A stretch of DNA of 64,000 nucleotides from Flavobacterium sp. FEMGT703F (GTDB lineage: Bacteria > Bacteroidota > Bacteroidia > Flavobacteriales > Flavobacteriaceae). Shown piece by piece: positions 18,227 to 26,516 of this stretch. A model generated the notes under the pieces. The model was not told the DNA's origin and ran no database searches. It saw only the letters and a program-made list of their open reading frames with translations. Position 1 is the first letter of the stretch, and each line of letters starts with the position of its first letter. Location: NCBI GenBank assembly GCA_002786385.1, contig PGCN01000018.1, positions 372,001 to 436,000 of the forward strand, read 5' to 3'. Position numbers and translations under genes: made by a program.

Positions 18227-20464
18227 ATGCGACGTTTTTCCTTTTTGCTCATCTCCCTGTTAGCAACCTACTCTGTAAAAGCCCAAGACCAATTTGTACC
18301 CGAAGCCAATGACACTGTTAAAAAACTGGCTCCGGTTATCATCATTCCAAAACAACAAAGTCCGGAAAGAATGCCTGAAACCAAAGACAATGTTCTGTTT
18401 TCTGGCAAAAAAAATGAAGTCTTAAAATTGTCCAACATCAACGGAAACTTAACCAATAACAACGCCCGTGAAATTTTTGCCCGTATTCCGGGTGTAACGG
18501 TATGGGAAAACGACGGTTCAGGTATTCAAATCAACGTTGGTGTACGTGGTTTAAGTCCGAATAGAAGTTGGGAACTTAACACGCGTCAAAACGGTTACGA
18601 TATTTCTTCCGATGTTTTCGGTTATCCGGAAGCGTATTACAATCCGCCGTTAGAAGCTGTTGAATCCATTAGTTTGGTTCGCGGCGGTGCTTCGTTGCAA
18701 TTCGGACCACAGTTTGGCGGTACTTTAAATTATGTTTTGAAAAGAGAAACCAAGAAAAAATTCTCATTCGAAACCCAAAATACCGTGGGAAGCTATGGTT
18801 TGATGAGCAGCTACAATGCCCTTGGTGGTAAGTATAAAAAATTCTCTTACTATGTTTATAACCACTCGAGAAGCGCCGATGGTTGGAAAGAAAACAGCGA
18901 GTACACCGTGAGAAACACCCATGCTTTTGTGGGATACCAATTTACAGAAGACACTAAACTTTCGGCAGAATATACCAATATGGATTACAAAATGCAACAA
19001 GCCGGTGGTTTAACCGATGAGCAATTTAACAATGATCCGCGTCAGTCGCTAAGAGAAAGAAATTGGTTTGGGACGCCATGGAATTTATTCTCGATTCACT
19101 TAGAAACTAAAATCAGTGAACGATTGACTTCCGACACTAAGTTATTCGGACTTATAGGCGAACGCAACAGTGTTGGTTTTACCGCTGCACCAAATGTGGA
19201 AGACGCTATCAATCCGGCAACTAATGATTACGCCAATAGAAGAGTAGACCGCGATTACTATAAAAACTTTGGTTTGGAAAACCGTAACGTATTCAAATAC
19301 AAATTGGGTAAAATCGATAACAACCTAGCTTTTGGGGTTCGATTGTACAAAGCAAATACCGAACGCAAACAGGAAGGAAGAGGCACAACCGGATCCGATT
19401 TTGATTTGTCGATAGACGGTGAATTTGCACGCGACTTAGATTTCACCACCGAAAACGTAGCGGTGTTTGCAGAAAACCAATTCAAAGTAACCGAAAAATT
19501 CAGCGTAACTCCGGGTGTTCGTTACGAGTACATCAAATCAGAAGCCGAGGGAAGATTTGGCATTAGTAGCGGAAATGAAGTAGCCTTACCAAATAAAACC
19601 ATCTCCAGAAACCAACCGTTATTTGGTTTAGGTTTGGAATATAAATTCAGAACCACCAATCTTTACGCCAACATTACCCAAGCGTATCGCCCGGTATTGT
19701 TCTCCGATTTAACGCCTCCGGCTGTAACCGATGTTATCGATCCGAACTTAAAAGATGCTGACGGATATAATGCTGATTTAGGCTTCAGAGGTACTTATAA
19801 AAACTATTTGAACTTCGATTTCAGCTTATTCTACTTGAGCTATAACAACCGAATCGGCGGAGTGCGTCAGTTTGTGAACAACGATCCGACACAAGGTACT
19901 TACATTTACAGAACCAATTTGGGAGAAACCGTAAACAAAGGAATTGAAGGCTTTTTTAACTTAAACATTACCCGTTTCTTTGAAGTAGAAAAACCATACG
20001 GTAACTTAGATTTGTTCGCGTCGGTGAGTTTTATCGACAGTCGTTACACCGATTTTAAAGTGTATACCGCAACAGGAAGCGCACCAAATGTAACCATTAC
20101 CGAAAGTAACTTATCCGGAAACCGTGTGGAAAATGCACCGAGATACATTCACAATTTTGGTCTTTCTTGGGGTAATAACAATCTATCGGCTACAGTACAA
20201 TACCGCATGTCTGGTAAAATTTATACCGATGCTAACAACACAAAAACACCATCAGCCAACGGTTTGACCGGTTTATTAGAAGAGTATCAAGTTTTTGACT
20301 TTTCAGCCGAATACAAATTCTTGAAAAACTATAACCTTCGCGCCGGTATCAATAACTTGTTAGACGAAGAATACGCCACCCGAAGAGCCGGCGGTTATCC
20401 CGGTCCCGGAATTTTAGCGGGCGAAGGCAGAACCTTCTATATTTCTGTAGGCGCCAAACTTTAA
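18227..20464 (+). CDS. TonB-dependent outer-membrane receptor, FecA-like
   Basis: 745 residues. Signal peptide ending KAQ, then a plug domain: NAREIFARIPGVTVWEN, VGVRGLSPNRSWELNTR, and SISLVRGGASLQFGPQFGG. A 22-strand barrel follows, ending in an aromatic-terminated strand (FYISVGAKL). The plug residues resemble Fe(III)-dicitrate and other ferric-siderophore receptors. The position after feoAB and the shared leader motif support a role in iron import. The exact ligand cannot be read from sequence. A terminator hairpin follows directly. Confidence 0.88.
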   Translation: MRRFSFLLISLLATYSVKAQDQFVPEANDTVKKLAPVIIIPKQQSPERMPETKDNVLFSGKKNEVLKLSNINGNLTNNNAREIFARIPGVTVWENDGSGIQINVGVRGLSPNRSWELNTRQNGYDISSDVFGYPEAYYNPPLEAVESISLVRGGASLQFGPQFGGTLNYVLKRETKKKFSFETQNTVGSYGLMSSYNALGGKYKKFSYYVYNHSRSADGWKENSEYTVRNTHAFVGYQFTEDTKLSAEYTNMDYKMQQAGGLTDEQFNNDPRQSLRERNWFGTPWNLFSIHLETKISERLTSDTKLFGLIGERNSVGFTAAPNVEDAINPATNDYANRRVDRDYYKNFGLENRNVFKYKLGKIDNNLAFGVRLYKANTERKQEGRGTTGSDFDLSIDGEFARDLDFTTENVAVFAENQFKVTEKFSVTPGVRYEYIKSEAEGRFGISSGNEVALPNKTISRNQPLFGLGLEYKFRTTNLYANITQAYRPVLFSDLTPPAVTDVIDPNLKDADGYNADLGFRGTYKNYLNFDFSLFYLSYNNRIGGVRQFVNNDPTQGTYIYRTNLGETVNKGIEGFFNLNITRFFEVEKPYGNLDLFASVSFIDSRYTDFKVYTATGSAPNVTITESNLSGNRVENAPRYIHNFGLSWGNNNLSATVQYRMSGKIYTDANNTKTPSANGLTGLLEEYQVFDFSAEYKFLKNYNLRAGINNLLDEEYATRRAGGYPGPGILAGEGRTFYISVGAKL

Positions 20465-20469
20465 TACAA

Positions 20470-20500
20470 AAAAGGTTTTCATTATGGTGAAAACCTTTTT
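20470..20500 (+). terminator. Hairpin terminator after the FecA-like receptor gene
   Basis: AAAAGGTTTTC and GAAAACCTTTT form an 11-bp stem around an eight-base loop, ending in a T-tract. Confidence 0.75.
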
Positions 20501-20511
20501 ACTTTTATACT

Positions 20512-20634
20512 ATGCTTCAAACGATAGTCACCTATTGCCTAGTTGGATTAGCGGTGTTTTTCTTGATAAAGCCTCTTTTTAAAGGTAAAAAATCAAAGAA
20601 AAACTGCGGCAAAGACGACTGTGGATGTTATTAA
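20512..20634 (+). CDS. FeoB-associated Cys-rich membrane protein
   Basis: 40 residues. One membrane segment (residues about 4-22, VTYCLVGLAVFFLIKPLF) is followed by a Lys-rich stretch (KGKKSKKN) and the end CGKDDCGCY. This is the pattern of the FeoB-associated Cys-rich protein family, in which a single TM helix precedes a short Cys cluster. It probably assists or regulates FeoB at the inner membrane. Its stop overlaps the stop of the convergent ZIP gene by three to four bases. A near -7 box (TACTTTTA, 20500-20507) is very close to the start, so expression may instead depend on readthrough from upstream. Confidence 0.72.
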   Translation: MLQTIVTYCLVGLAVFFLIKPLFKGKKSKKNCGKDDCGCY

Positions 20635-21449
20635 CCCAAAGCCACATCCAAAGTCATCATCACGATAAAACCGCCTATTAAGCCCAAAGTGGCGATGTCG
20701 GTATTCTTGTCTTGTTGGGTTTCCGGAATTACTTCTTCAACTACCACAAATATCATCGCTCCGGCAGCAAAAGCCAGGGCATACGGCAATAAAGGCGTGA
20801 AAAAAGTTACGGCCACAGCCCCCAAAACACCGGCTATCGGTTCTACTATAGCAGAAGATTGGCCGTACATAAAACTCTTCCATCGGCTCATACCCATACG
20901 GCGTAACGGCATGGAAACCGCAATCCCTTCGGGAAAGTTTTGGATTCCGATACCTATGGCTAAAGTTACGGCTCCGGCGATAGAAGCTTCCGGAATGCCT
21001 GCAGCTACTCCGCCAAAAAGTACACCAACCGCTAAACCTTCGGGTATATTGTGTAATGTGATAGCTAGTACCAAAAGAGTCGTTCTTTGCCAAGGCGATT
21101 TCATCCCTTCGGTTTCTTTAAAGTTGATGTGCAAATGCGGTAAAATTTTGTCTAAGCCGAAAATAAACATCGCACCTAACAAAAACCCAACGGCTGCAGG
21201 AATCACTTTTACAAATCCTTCGCCTTCACTCATTTCAATAGCCGGCGAGAGTAAACTCCAAAAACTGGCCGCTATCATCACACCACCGGTAAAACCGAGC
21301 ATACCATCGAGTACAATTCGGTTCATATTTTTAAAAAAGAAAACAAAAGAAGCGCCCAAAGCGGTCAAAAACCAAGTAAACATGGTCGCGTAAAAAGCCG
21401 CTAAAATCGGGTCAATACTGCTAAAATAATCGATTATGGATTGGTACAT
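20631..21449 (-). CDS. ZIP family divalent metal transporter
   Basis: 272 residues with about eight membrane segments. The metal-site helices are visible: TLHNIPEGLAVGV (HNxPEG) and IGIQNFPEGIAVS. A His-containing loop (LPHLHINF) lies between helices. ZIP proteins import Zn, Fe or Mn. It is transcribed with, and lies two bases after, the MntR-type regulator gene, which suggests metal-controlled import, with Mn or Zn the most likely cargo (inference). Confidence 0.92.
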   Translation of the reverse strand: MYQSIIDYFSSIDPILAAFYATMFTWFLTALGASFVFFFKNMNRIVLDGMLGFTGGVMIAASFWSLLSPAIEMSEGEGFVKVIPAAVGFLLGAMFIFGLDKILPHLHINFKETEGMKSPWQRTTLLVLAITLHNIPEGLAVGVLFGGVAAGIPEASIAGAVTLAIGIGIQNFPEGIAVSMPLRRMGMSRWKSFMYGQSSAIVEPIAGVLGAVAVTFFTPLLPYALAFAAGAMIFVVVEEVIPETQQDKNTDIATLGLIGGFIVMMTLDVALG

Positions 21450-21451
21450 AG

Positions 21452-22099
21452 TTATTGAACGTATAAGTTATTGGCAATTTTATTGGAGATGATTTTTTCT
21501 TGTGCGTTGATTTCAACAGTTAGCGTATCGTCGAAACTTTCTTTTTCAATGACTTTGAAAACTGAACCTAAAGCGATTTTTTGCTTGTCGAGATATTTCA
21601 AAAACTCGGAGGACGAATCTTTCACCCCAACACAATGGTATTCTTGATTCAATTCGGCTTCAGACAACAACAGTTTGGACGTTTTCTTGATTTCGCCTTG
21701 TCGGTTCGGAATCGGATCGCCGTGTGGATCAAAATCGGGATGTCCCAAAAAAGCATCCAATTTGTCGATTAATGCTATCGACTGGATATGCTCTAACTCT
21801 TCCGCAATCTCATGAACTTCATCCCAAGAAAACTGGAGTTTGTCTACCAAAAAAACTTCCCACAAACGGTGCTTTCTGACAATCATTTTGGCCGATAAAA
21901 AGCCATTTTCCGTCAAAGTTACGCCTTGGTATTTTTGATAGGAAACCAAATCTTTATCCGAAAGTTTCTTCAACATATCAGTCACCGACGACGCTTTGGT
22001 TTCCAACATCCCGGCAATAGCATTGGTATTCACGCCTTTGGGTGAAACTTGTGACAAATGATAAATGACTTTCAAATAATTTTCTTCCGAGGTCGTCAT
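21452..22099 (-). CDS. DtxR/MntR family metal-dependent transcriptional regulator
   Basis: 215 residues. Winged HTH at 1-70 (TTSEENYLKVIYHLSQ... VTDMLKKLSDKDLV), then a dimerisation helix region with the ligand cluster AEELEH. The first ligand position is Glu rather than Cys (ExxEH), as in the Mn-sensing MntR branch rather than iron-sensing DtxR/IdeR. GHPDFDPHGDPIP follows, then a C-terminal FeoA-like SH3 domain (KIALGSVFKVIEKESF) that short MntR proteins lack. Divergent from the second TonB receptor gene, so it probably controls both directions. Confidence 0.9.
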   Translation of the reverse strand: MTTSEENYLKVIYHLSQVSPKGVNTNAIAGMLETKASSVTDMLKKLSDKDLVSYQKYQGVTLTENGFLSAKMIVRKHRLWEVFLVDKLQFSWDEVHEIAEELEHIQSIALIDKLDAFLGHPDFDPHGDPIPNRQGEIKKTSKLLLSEAELNQEYHCVGVKDSSSEFLKYLDKQKIALGSVFKVIEKESFDDTLTVEINAQEKIISNKIANNLYVQ

Positions 22100-22159
22100 G
22101 ACAATGGTAATTTTAACACAAAGAAAAGCATTTTATTTTTATGTGTCAAAAGATATTTT

Positions 22160-22167
22160 TAGTTTTG
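22160..22167 (+). promoter_or_regulatory. -7 box (TAGTTTTG) with overlapping candidate operator
   Basis: Exact TAnnTTTG, 21 bases before the ATG at 22189. It is embedded in TTTAG-6-CTAAA (22158-22173), an inverted repeat that would overlap the transcription start. TTTTGTCTAAAT (22163-22174) is shared with 18170-18181. Confidence 0.45.
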
Positions 22168-22188
22168 TCTAAATTTAAATTTTGCTAA

Positions 22189-24237
22189 ATGAAAAAGCTG
22201 CTGTTGGTTTATGTTTTTATGAATTTCTTTGTTTTGCCTGCTCAAGTAAAAGACTCTATTCCGTCTGGAGGAAAATCAGAAGCATTGGAAGAAGTGGTAA
22301 TCTCGGGAACTTTAAAACCGGTTTCTCGTTTGGAAACTCCGGTTCCGGTTGAAATTTACACTACTGCATTCTTAAAGAAAAACCCAACCTCTAACGTATT
22401 TGAAGCTTTACAAAACGTGAATGGCGTTCGCCCGCAACTCAACTGCAACATTTGCAATACCGGCGACATTCACATCAACGGTTTGGAAGGCCCGTATACG
22501 ATGGTAACTATTGACGGCATGCCCATTGTAAGTGCGCTTGCTACGGTTTACGGATTATCGGGGATTCCGAATTCGTTGATCGACCGAATAGAAATTATCA
22601 AAGGTCCGGCTTCCAGTTTGTACGGCAGCGAAGCCGTGGGCGGATTAATCAACATCATCACCAAAAAAACCAAAAATGCGCCTATGTTTACCGCGGATGT
22701 CTTTTCGACTTCTTGGCTGGAAAACAATATCGATTTGGGTTTCAAAACCAATATAGGTCAAACCGCCGAATCCTTAATCGGACTCAACTATTACAATTAC
22801 AATAGCCCGATAGACAACAATGGTGATAACTTCACTGATGTAACGTTGCAAGAACGAATTTCTGTTTTCAACAAATGGAATTTCAACCGAAAAAGTGAAA
22901 AGGAGTTTACCCTGGCCGGCCGTTTTTTTTACGAAGACCGCTGGGGTGGCGAAATGCAATGGAATAAAAGCTATCGAGGAGGCAATGAAGTTTACGGCGA
23001 AAGCATCTACACTACCCGATTCGAGTTCCTGGGCAAATACCAATTGCCTGTGAAAGAAAACATGTTTGTTTCATTTTCAGCTACGGCTCACGACCAGAAT
23101 TCGGTGTACGGAACGACTTTGTATTTGGCCCAACAAAAAATTGGTTTCGGGCAATACACTTGGGATAAAAAACTCAAGAGTCACAATTTACTGTTTGGTG
23201 CTGCCTTTCGCCATGAATTTTACAACGACAATACCTCCGCCACCATTAATGCGGATAAGTCAAATATTTACAGTGTTTTTCTGCAAGACGAAATTAAACT
23301 CGCGGAAAAACACCATTTATTGCTTGGTTCAAGATATGATTACAACAACAATCACGGCAGTATTTTTACACCACGCATCGCCTACAAATGGAATCCAACT
23401 CCAAATGATGTGTTCCGAATTAATGCCGGTACTGGCTTCCGAATTGTAAATCTTTTTACCGAAGAACACGCTGCGCTTACCGGTGCAAGAGAAGTAATTA
23501 TCGCAGAAAATCTGGCGCCCGAGAAATCGTATAATGTCAATTTGAATTACCTCAAAAAAATCCGCTTCGAAGATGCTTCTTTCCTAGGCTTTGAACTATC
23601 GGCTTGGTATACTTATTTTACCAACCAAATTATCCCGGATTACGACACCAATCCAAACCAAATTGTCTACAAAAATCTGAACGGTTATTCGGAGACAATT
23701 GGTATTAGCGGCAATATCGATTGGGTTTCTCCTTATGGCATCAAATCCATCATAGGTTTTACCGTCATGGATCCGAAAAACGTTCAGAACGGCATAGCTA
23801 CTCAACCAATTTTAACCGAAAAATACAGCATCAACTGGACGATTTCTTACGATATTCCCAACTGGTATTTATCCATCGACTACACCGGAAGCCTTTACGG
23901 ACCAATGCGCTTACCACTGTTAGGTCCGCTAGATCCAAGAGCCGAATATTCCCAACCTTGGAGTTTGCAAAACATCCAATTTACTTATAAAAAATTCCGT
24001 AATTTTGAGCTTTACGGCGGAATCAAAAACATTTTAAACTGGACACCCAACAAAGGGAATCCGTTTTTAATTGCCCGTGCAGAAGACCCTTTTGACCAAA
24101 ATGTGACCTACGACACCAATGGAAACGTGATGGCTACACCGTCAAATCCTTATGCGCTGACTTTTGATCCCACGTATGTTTATGCACCCAATCAAGGAAT
24201 TCGAGGGTTTCTCGGATTGCGATACACGCTATACTAA
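22189..24237 (+). CDS. TonB-dependent outer-membrane receptor (metal-type)
   Basis: 682 residues. Signal peptide to about residue 19, then the TonB-box region LEEVVISGT and a plug with FEALQNVNGVRPQ, LNCNICNTGDIHINGLEG and RIEIIKGPASSLYGSEAVGG. The barrel ends with FLGLRYTLY. The CxxC in the plug is distinctive and recurs in a Bacteroidota receptor subgroup as I remember it. Divergent from the MntR-type regulator and ZIP genes, so Mn, Zn or a metal complex is a fair guess. The stop codon overlaps the start of the lycopene-cyclase-like gene by one base. Confidence 0.88.
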   Translation: MKKLLLVYVFMNFFVLPAQVKDSIPSGGKSEALEEVVISGTLKPVSRLETPVPVEIYTTAFLKKNPTSNVFEALQNVNGVRPQLNCNICNTGDIHINGLEGPYTMVTIDGMPIVSALATVYGLSGIPNSLIDRIEIIKGPASSLYGSEAVGGLINIITKKTKNAPMFTADVFSTSWLENNIDLGFKTNIGQTAESLIGLNYYNYNSPIDNNGDNFTDVTLQERISVFNKWNFNRKSEKEFTLAGRFFYEDRWGGEMQWNKSYRGGNEVYGESIYTTRFEFLGKYQLPVKENMFVSFSATAHDQNSVYGTTLYLAQQKIGFGQYTWDKKLKSHNLLFGAAFRHEFYNDNTSATINADKSNIYSVFLQDEIKLAEKHHLLLGSRYDYNNNHGSIFTPRIAYKWNPTPNDVFRINAGTGFRIVNLFTEEHAALTGAREVIIAENLAPEKSYNVNLNYLKKIRFEDASFLGFELSAWYTYFTNQIIPDYDTNPNQIVYKNLNGYSETIGISGNIDWVSPYGIKSIIGFTVMDPKNVQNGIATQPILTEKYSINWTISYDIPNWYLSIDYTGSLYGPMRLPLLGPLDPRAEYSQPWSLQNIQFTYKKFRNFELYGGIKNILNWTPNKGNPFLIARAEDPFDQNVTYDTNGNVMATPSNPYALTFDPTYVYAPNQGIRGFLGLRYTLY

Positions 24238-25388
24238 TGAAACACTACCATTACATTTTTACCGGCGCCGGATTATCCGCACTAATGACCGTTTATGAAA
24301 TGGTACTGTCGGGAAAGTTCAAGGACAAATCCATTTTATTAATAGATGAAGACACGAAAAAATCCAACGACCGCACTTGGTGTTTTTGGGACGACAAAGC
24401 ATTGTTCAACGACTTAGCTTCCACCAAATGGCAAGCCGCTTGGTTCAAAAACGAATCGTTTGAAAGACGCCTAAATCTTCATCCTTACCAATACAAAATG
24501 GTGAACGGTTTGGATTTTTACAAGCGTGTTTTCGACTTAATTTCCGGAGAAGAAAACATCACTTTCCTCAACCAAAAAGTGCTCGATTTTCAAGAATTAG
24601 GACACCATTGTGTGGTTAAAACCGACTCCGAAGGATCGGAAGAAAGTTTTACCTGCAACCAAATTTTTAATTCGATTTTTAATCCGAATCTAGTCGATAA
24701 TCAATCGAAATACCCGTTTCTGCACCAACATTTTATCGGTTGGTTTATCAAAAGTAAAGAACCTGTTTTCACTGCCGATTGTGCGACTTTCATGGATTTT
24801 TCGGTGGAACAACGTGGCAATACGCGATTCATGTACGTGTTGCCTACCTCCGAAACCGAAGCCTTATTGGAGTATACTTTATTCTCCAAGGACTTATTGC
24901 CAAAGGAAGAATACGAATCGGAAATTCAACTATACATTAAAAAATTAGGCATCACGGAATATCAAATAGTTGAAAAAGAACAAGGCAACATTCCGATGAC
25001 GTGTTATCCGTTTTGGAAAAACAATTCTAAAAACATCCTAAACATAGGGGCAGCCGGCGGTTGGACGAAAGCCAGCACGGGTTATACGTTTAAAAACACC
25101 GTCAAAAATTCGAAAGCCTTAACTGCCTTTTTGTTAAAAGAAAACGACTTAACAAAGTTTCACAAAATCGATAAGTTCTGGTTTTACGATTTACTGCTTT
25201 TGGATATTTTAGACCGAAAAAACCACTTGGGCTCAACCATTTTCTCGGCCATGTTCCGAAAAGGAAATCCTGCCGTTATCTTTCAATTTTTGGACGAAGA
25301 AACTTCCTTTACCGAAGATTTAAAAGTCATTTGGCGTTGCCCGAAAAGGCTCTTCATTAAAGCACTTATCGGCAGAATCTTCCGCTAA
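24237..25388 (+). CDS. Lycopene cyclase family FAD-dependent protein
   Basis: 383 residues. The N-terminus YIFTGAGLSALMTVYEM is a dinucleotide-binding fold, and SNDRTWCFW is the hallmark motif of CrtY/CrtL lycopene cyclases. GAAGGWTKASTGYTF is the conserved late motif. The family converts lycopene to beta-carotene, a precursor of Flavobacterium zeaxanthin. No other carotenoid genes are present here. The start overlaps the stop of a TonB receptor gene (TAATG), so the two are co-translated, which is odd for a pigment enzyme. A related flavoprotein function is possible. Confidence 0.82.
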   Translation: MKHYHYIFTGAGLSALMTVYEMVLSGKFKDKSILLIDEDTKKSNDRTWCFWDDKALFNDLASTKWQAAWFKNESFERRLNLHPYQYKMVNGLDFYKRVFDLISGEENITFLNQKVLDFQELGHHCVVKTDSEGSEESFTCNQIFNSIFNPNLVDNQSKYPFLHQHFIGWFIKSKEPVFTADCATFMDFSVEQRGNTRFMYVLPTSETEALLEYTLFSKDLLPKEEYESEIQLYIKKLGITEYQIVEKEQGNIPMTCYPFWKNNSKNILNIGAAGGWTKASTGYTFKNTVKNSKALTAFLLKENDLTKFHKIDKFWFYDLLLLDILDRKNHLGSTIFSAMFRKGNPAVIFQFLDEETSFTEDLKVIWRCPKRLFIKALIGRIFR

Positions 25389-25449
25389 TAACTATTTTGA
25401 ACAAATGTTAAACTTTATAAAATAGCGTTTCATTTCCAAAACTTCTCTT

Positions 25450-25457
25450 TAGTTTTG
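25450..25457 (+). promoter_or_regulatory. -7 box (TAGTTTTG) of the his operon
   Basis: Exact TAnnTTTG, 18 bases before the leader peptide ATG at 25476. Confidence 0.55.
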
Positions 25458-25475
25458 TGCCATCAAAATAAAAAC

Positions 25476-25532
25476 ATGAACACGATTATCGCACAATTAC
25501 ATCATCATCATTCTTGCAACCAGGCGAGTTAA
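25476..25532 (+). CDS. hisL: Histidine operon leader peptide
   Basis: 18 codons encoding MNTIIAQLHHHHSCNQAS. Four consecutive His codons (25500-25511) sit just before an intrinsic terminator and the hisG gene. This is the classical attenuation layout: ribosome stalling at His codons when charged tRNA-His is scarce would favour readthrough into hisG. Sequence identity with enterobacterial HisL is not expected. The identification rests on the His run, the promoter before it and the terminator after it. Confidence 0.85.
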   Translation: MNTIIAQLHHHHSCNQAS

Positions 25533-25564
25533 TGATGTATTGTAGCTAATCAAAAACATAATTC

Positions 25565-25598
25565 AAAACCCGTCTGAGTATATCAAGACGGGTTTTTT
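25565..25598 (+). terminator. his attenuator terminator
   Basis: AAAACCCGTCT and AGACGGGTTTT form a perfect 11-bp stem with a ten-base loop and a six-T tract. It lies 33 bases after the leader stop and 49 bases before hisG. The loop base-pairs perfectly with 25616-25624 downstream, giving a possible alternative fold. Confidence 0.88.
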
Positions 25599-25646
25599 GT
25601 TTTTACACACTTCGCGATATACTCAGCTTTTATTCCCCATTTAAAA

Positions 25647-26504
25647 ATGAGTACTTTAAAAATTGCGATTCAAAAAAGCGGTCGCTTGAGCGAAAAATCA
25701 CTCCAACTCTTGGAAGAGTGCGGCATCAAAATCTCCAATGGCGAACGAAAACTCAAAGCCGTTGCCCAAAATTTTCCCGTTGAAATCCTATTCCTGCGCG
25801 ACGACGATATTCCGCAATACGTGGAGCAAGGCGTAGCCGACATTGGTATCTTGGGCGAAAACGAAGTCTGGGAAAAAGGCAAAGCAGTTACGGTGATTCA
25901 GCCACTGGGTTTTGCAGGCTGTCGCATGTCGTTGGCCATTCCGAAAGACGAAAGTTATACCGATTTAACGTATTTCGAAGGCAAGCGAATTGCCACCAGC
26001 TATCCCAAAATTCTCGTCGATTTTTTTAATCGAAACAACATCCAAGTCTTCATCGAAGAAATCAGCGGCAGCGTTGAAATTGCCACCAGTATTGGTTTAG
26101 CCGATGCGGTATTCGACATTGTCAGCACCGGAAGTACACTTTTAATGAACGGTTTAAAAGAAGTGGAAACCGTCGTAAAAAGCGAAGCCGTACTCATTGC
26201 TAATCCAAATTTAACCGAAGCAACGCAAGCCATCCTCAACAAATTATTGTTCCGAATCCAATCGGTGCGCGATGGCAAACAAAACAAATACATCTTGCTC
26301 AATGCGCCTAATTCGGCCATCGAAAGCATTTGCGCTGTACTGCCCGGTATGAAATCGCCAACTGTTTTGCCCTTAGTGAACGAAGGCTGGAGCAGTTTGC
26401 ATTCGGTAATCCAAGAAGATGATTATTGGAACCGCATCGAACAACTCAAAAACTTAGGTGCCGAAGGCATTTTAATCATTCCCATCGAAAAAATGATCCG
26501 TTAA
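25647..26504 (+). CDS. hisG: ATP phosphoribosyltransferase, long form
   Basis: 285 residues, first step of histidine synthesis (ATP + PRPP). The start LKIAIQKSGRLSEKSLQLLEECG and the PRPP-loop region DIVSTGSTLLMNGL are typical. The extra C-terminal ACT-like domain (about 200-285, PGMKSPTVLPLVNEGWSSLHSV) marks the long HisG form, which is feedback-inhibited by histidine and needs no HisZ. First gene after the attenuator. hisD follows after 12 bases. Confidence 0.97.
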   Translation: MSTLKIAIQKSGRLSEKSLQLLEECGIKISNGERKLKAVAQNFPVEILFLRDDDIPQYVEQGVADIGILGENEVWEKGKAVTVIQPLGFAGCRMSLAIPKDESYTDLTYFEGKRIATSYPKILVDFFNRNNIQVFIEEISGSVEIATSIGLADAVFDIVSTGSTLLMNGLKEVETVVKSEAVLIANPNLTEATQAILNKLLFRIQSVRDGKQNKYILLNAPNSAIESICAVLPGMKSPTVLPLVNEGWSSLHSVIQEDDYWNRIEQLKNLGAEGILIIPIEKMIR

Positions 26505-26516
26505 TTCCCTTAAAAC

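Noticed and set aside
20689..21393. 234-codon open frame antisense to the ZIP transporter gene
   Set aside because: It mirrors the conserved ZIP gene, has low-complexity Ala/Pro/Lys composition and no recognisable motif. The ZIP frame carries clear family signatures.
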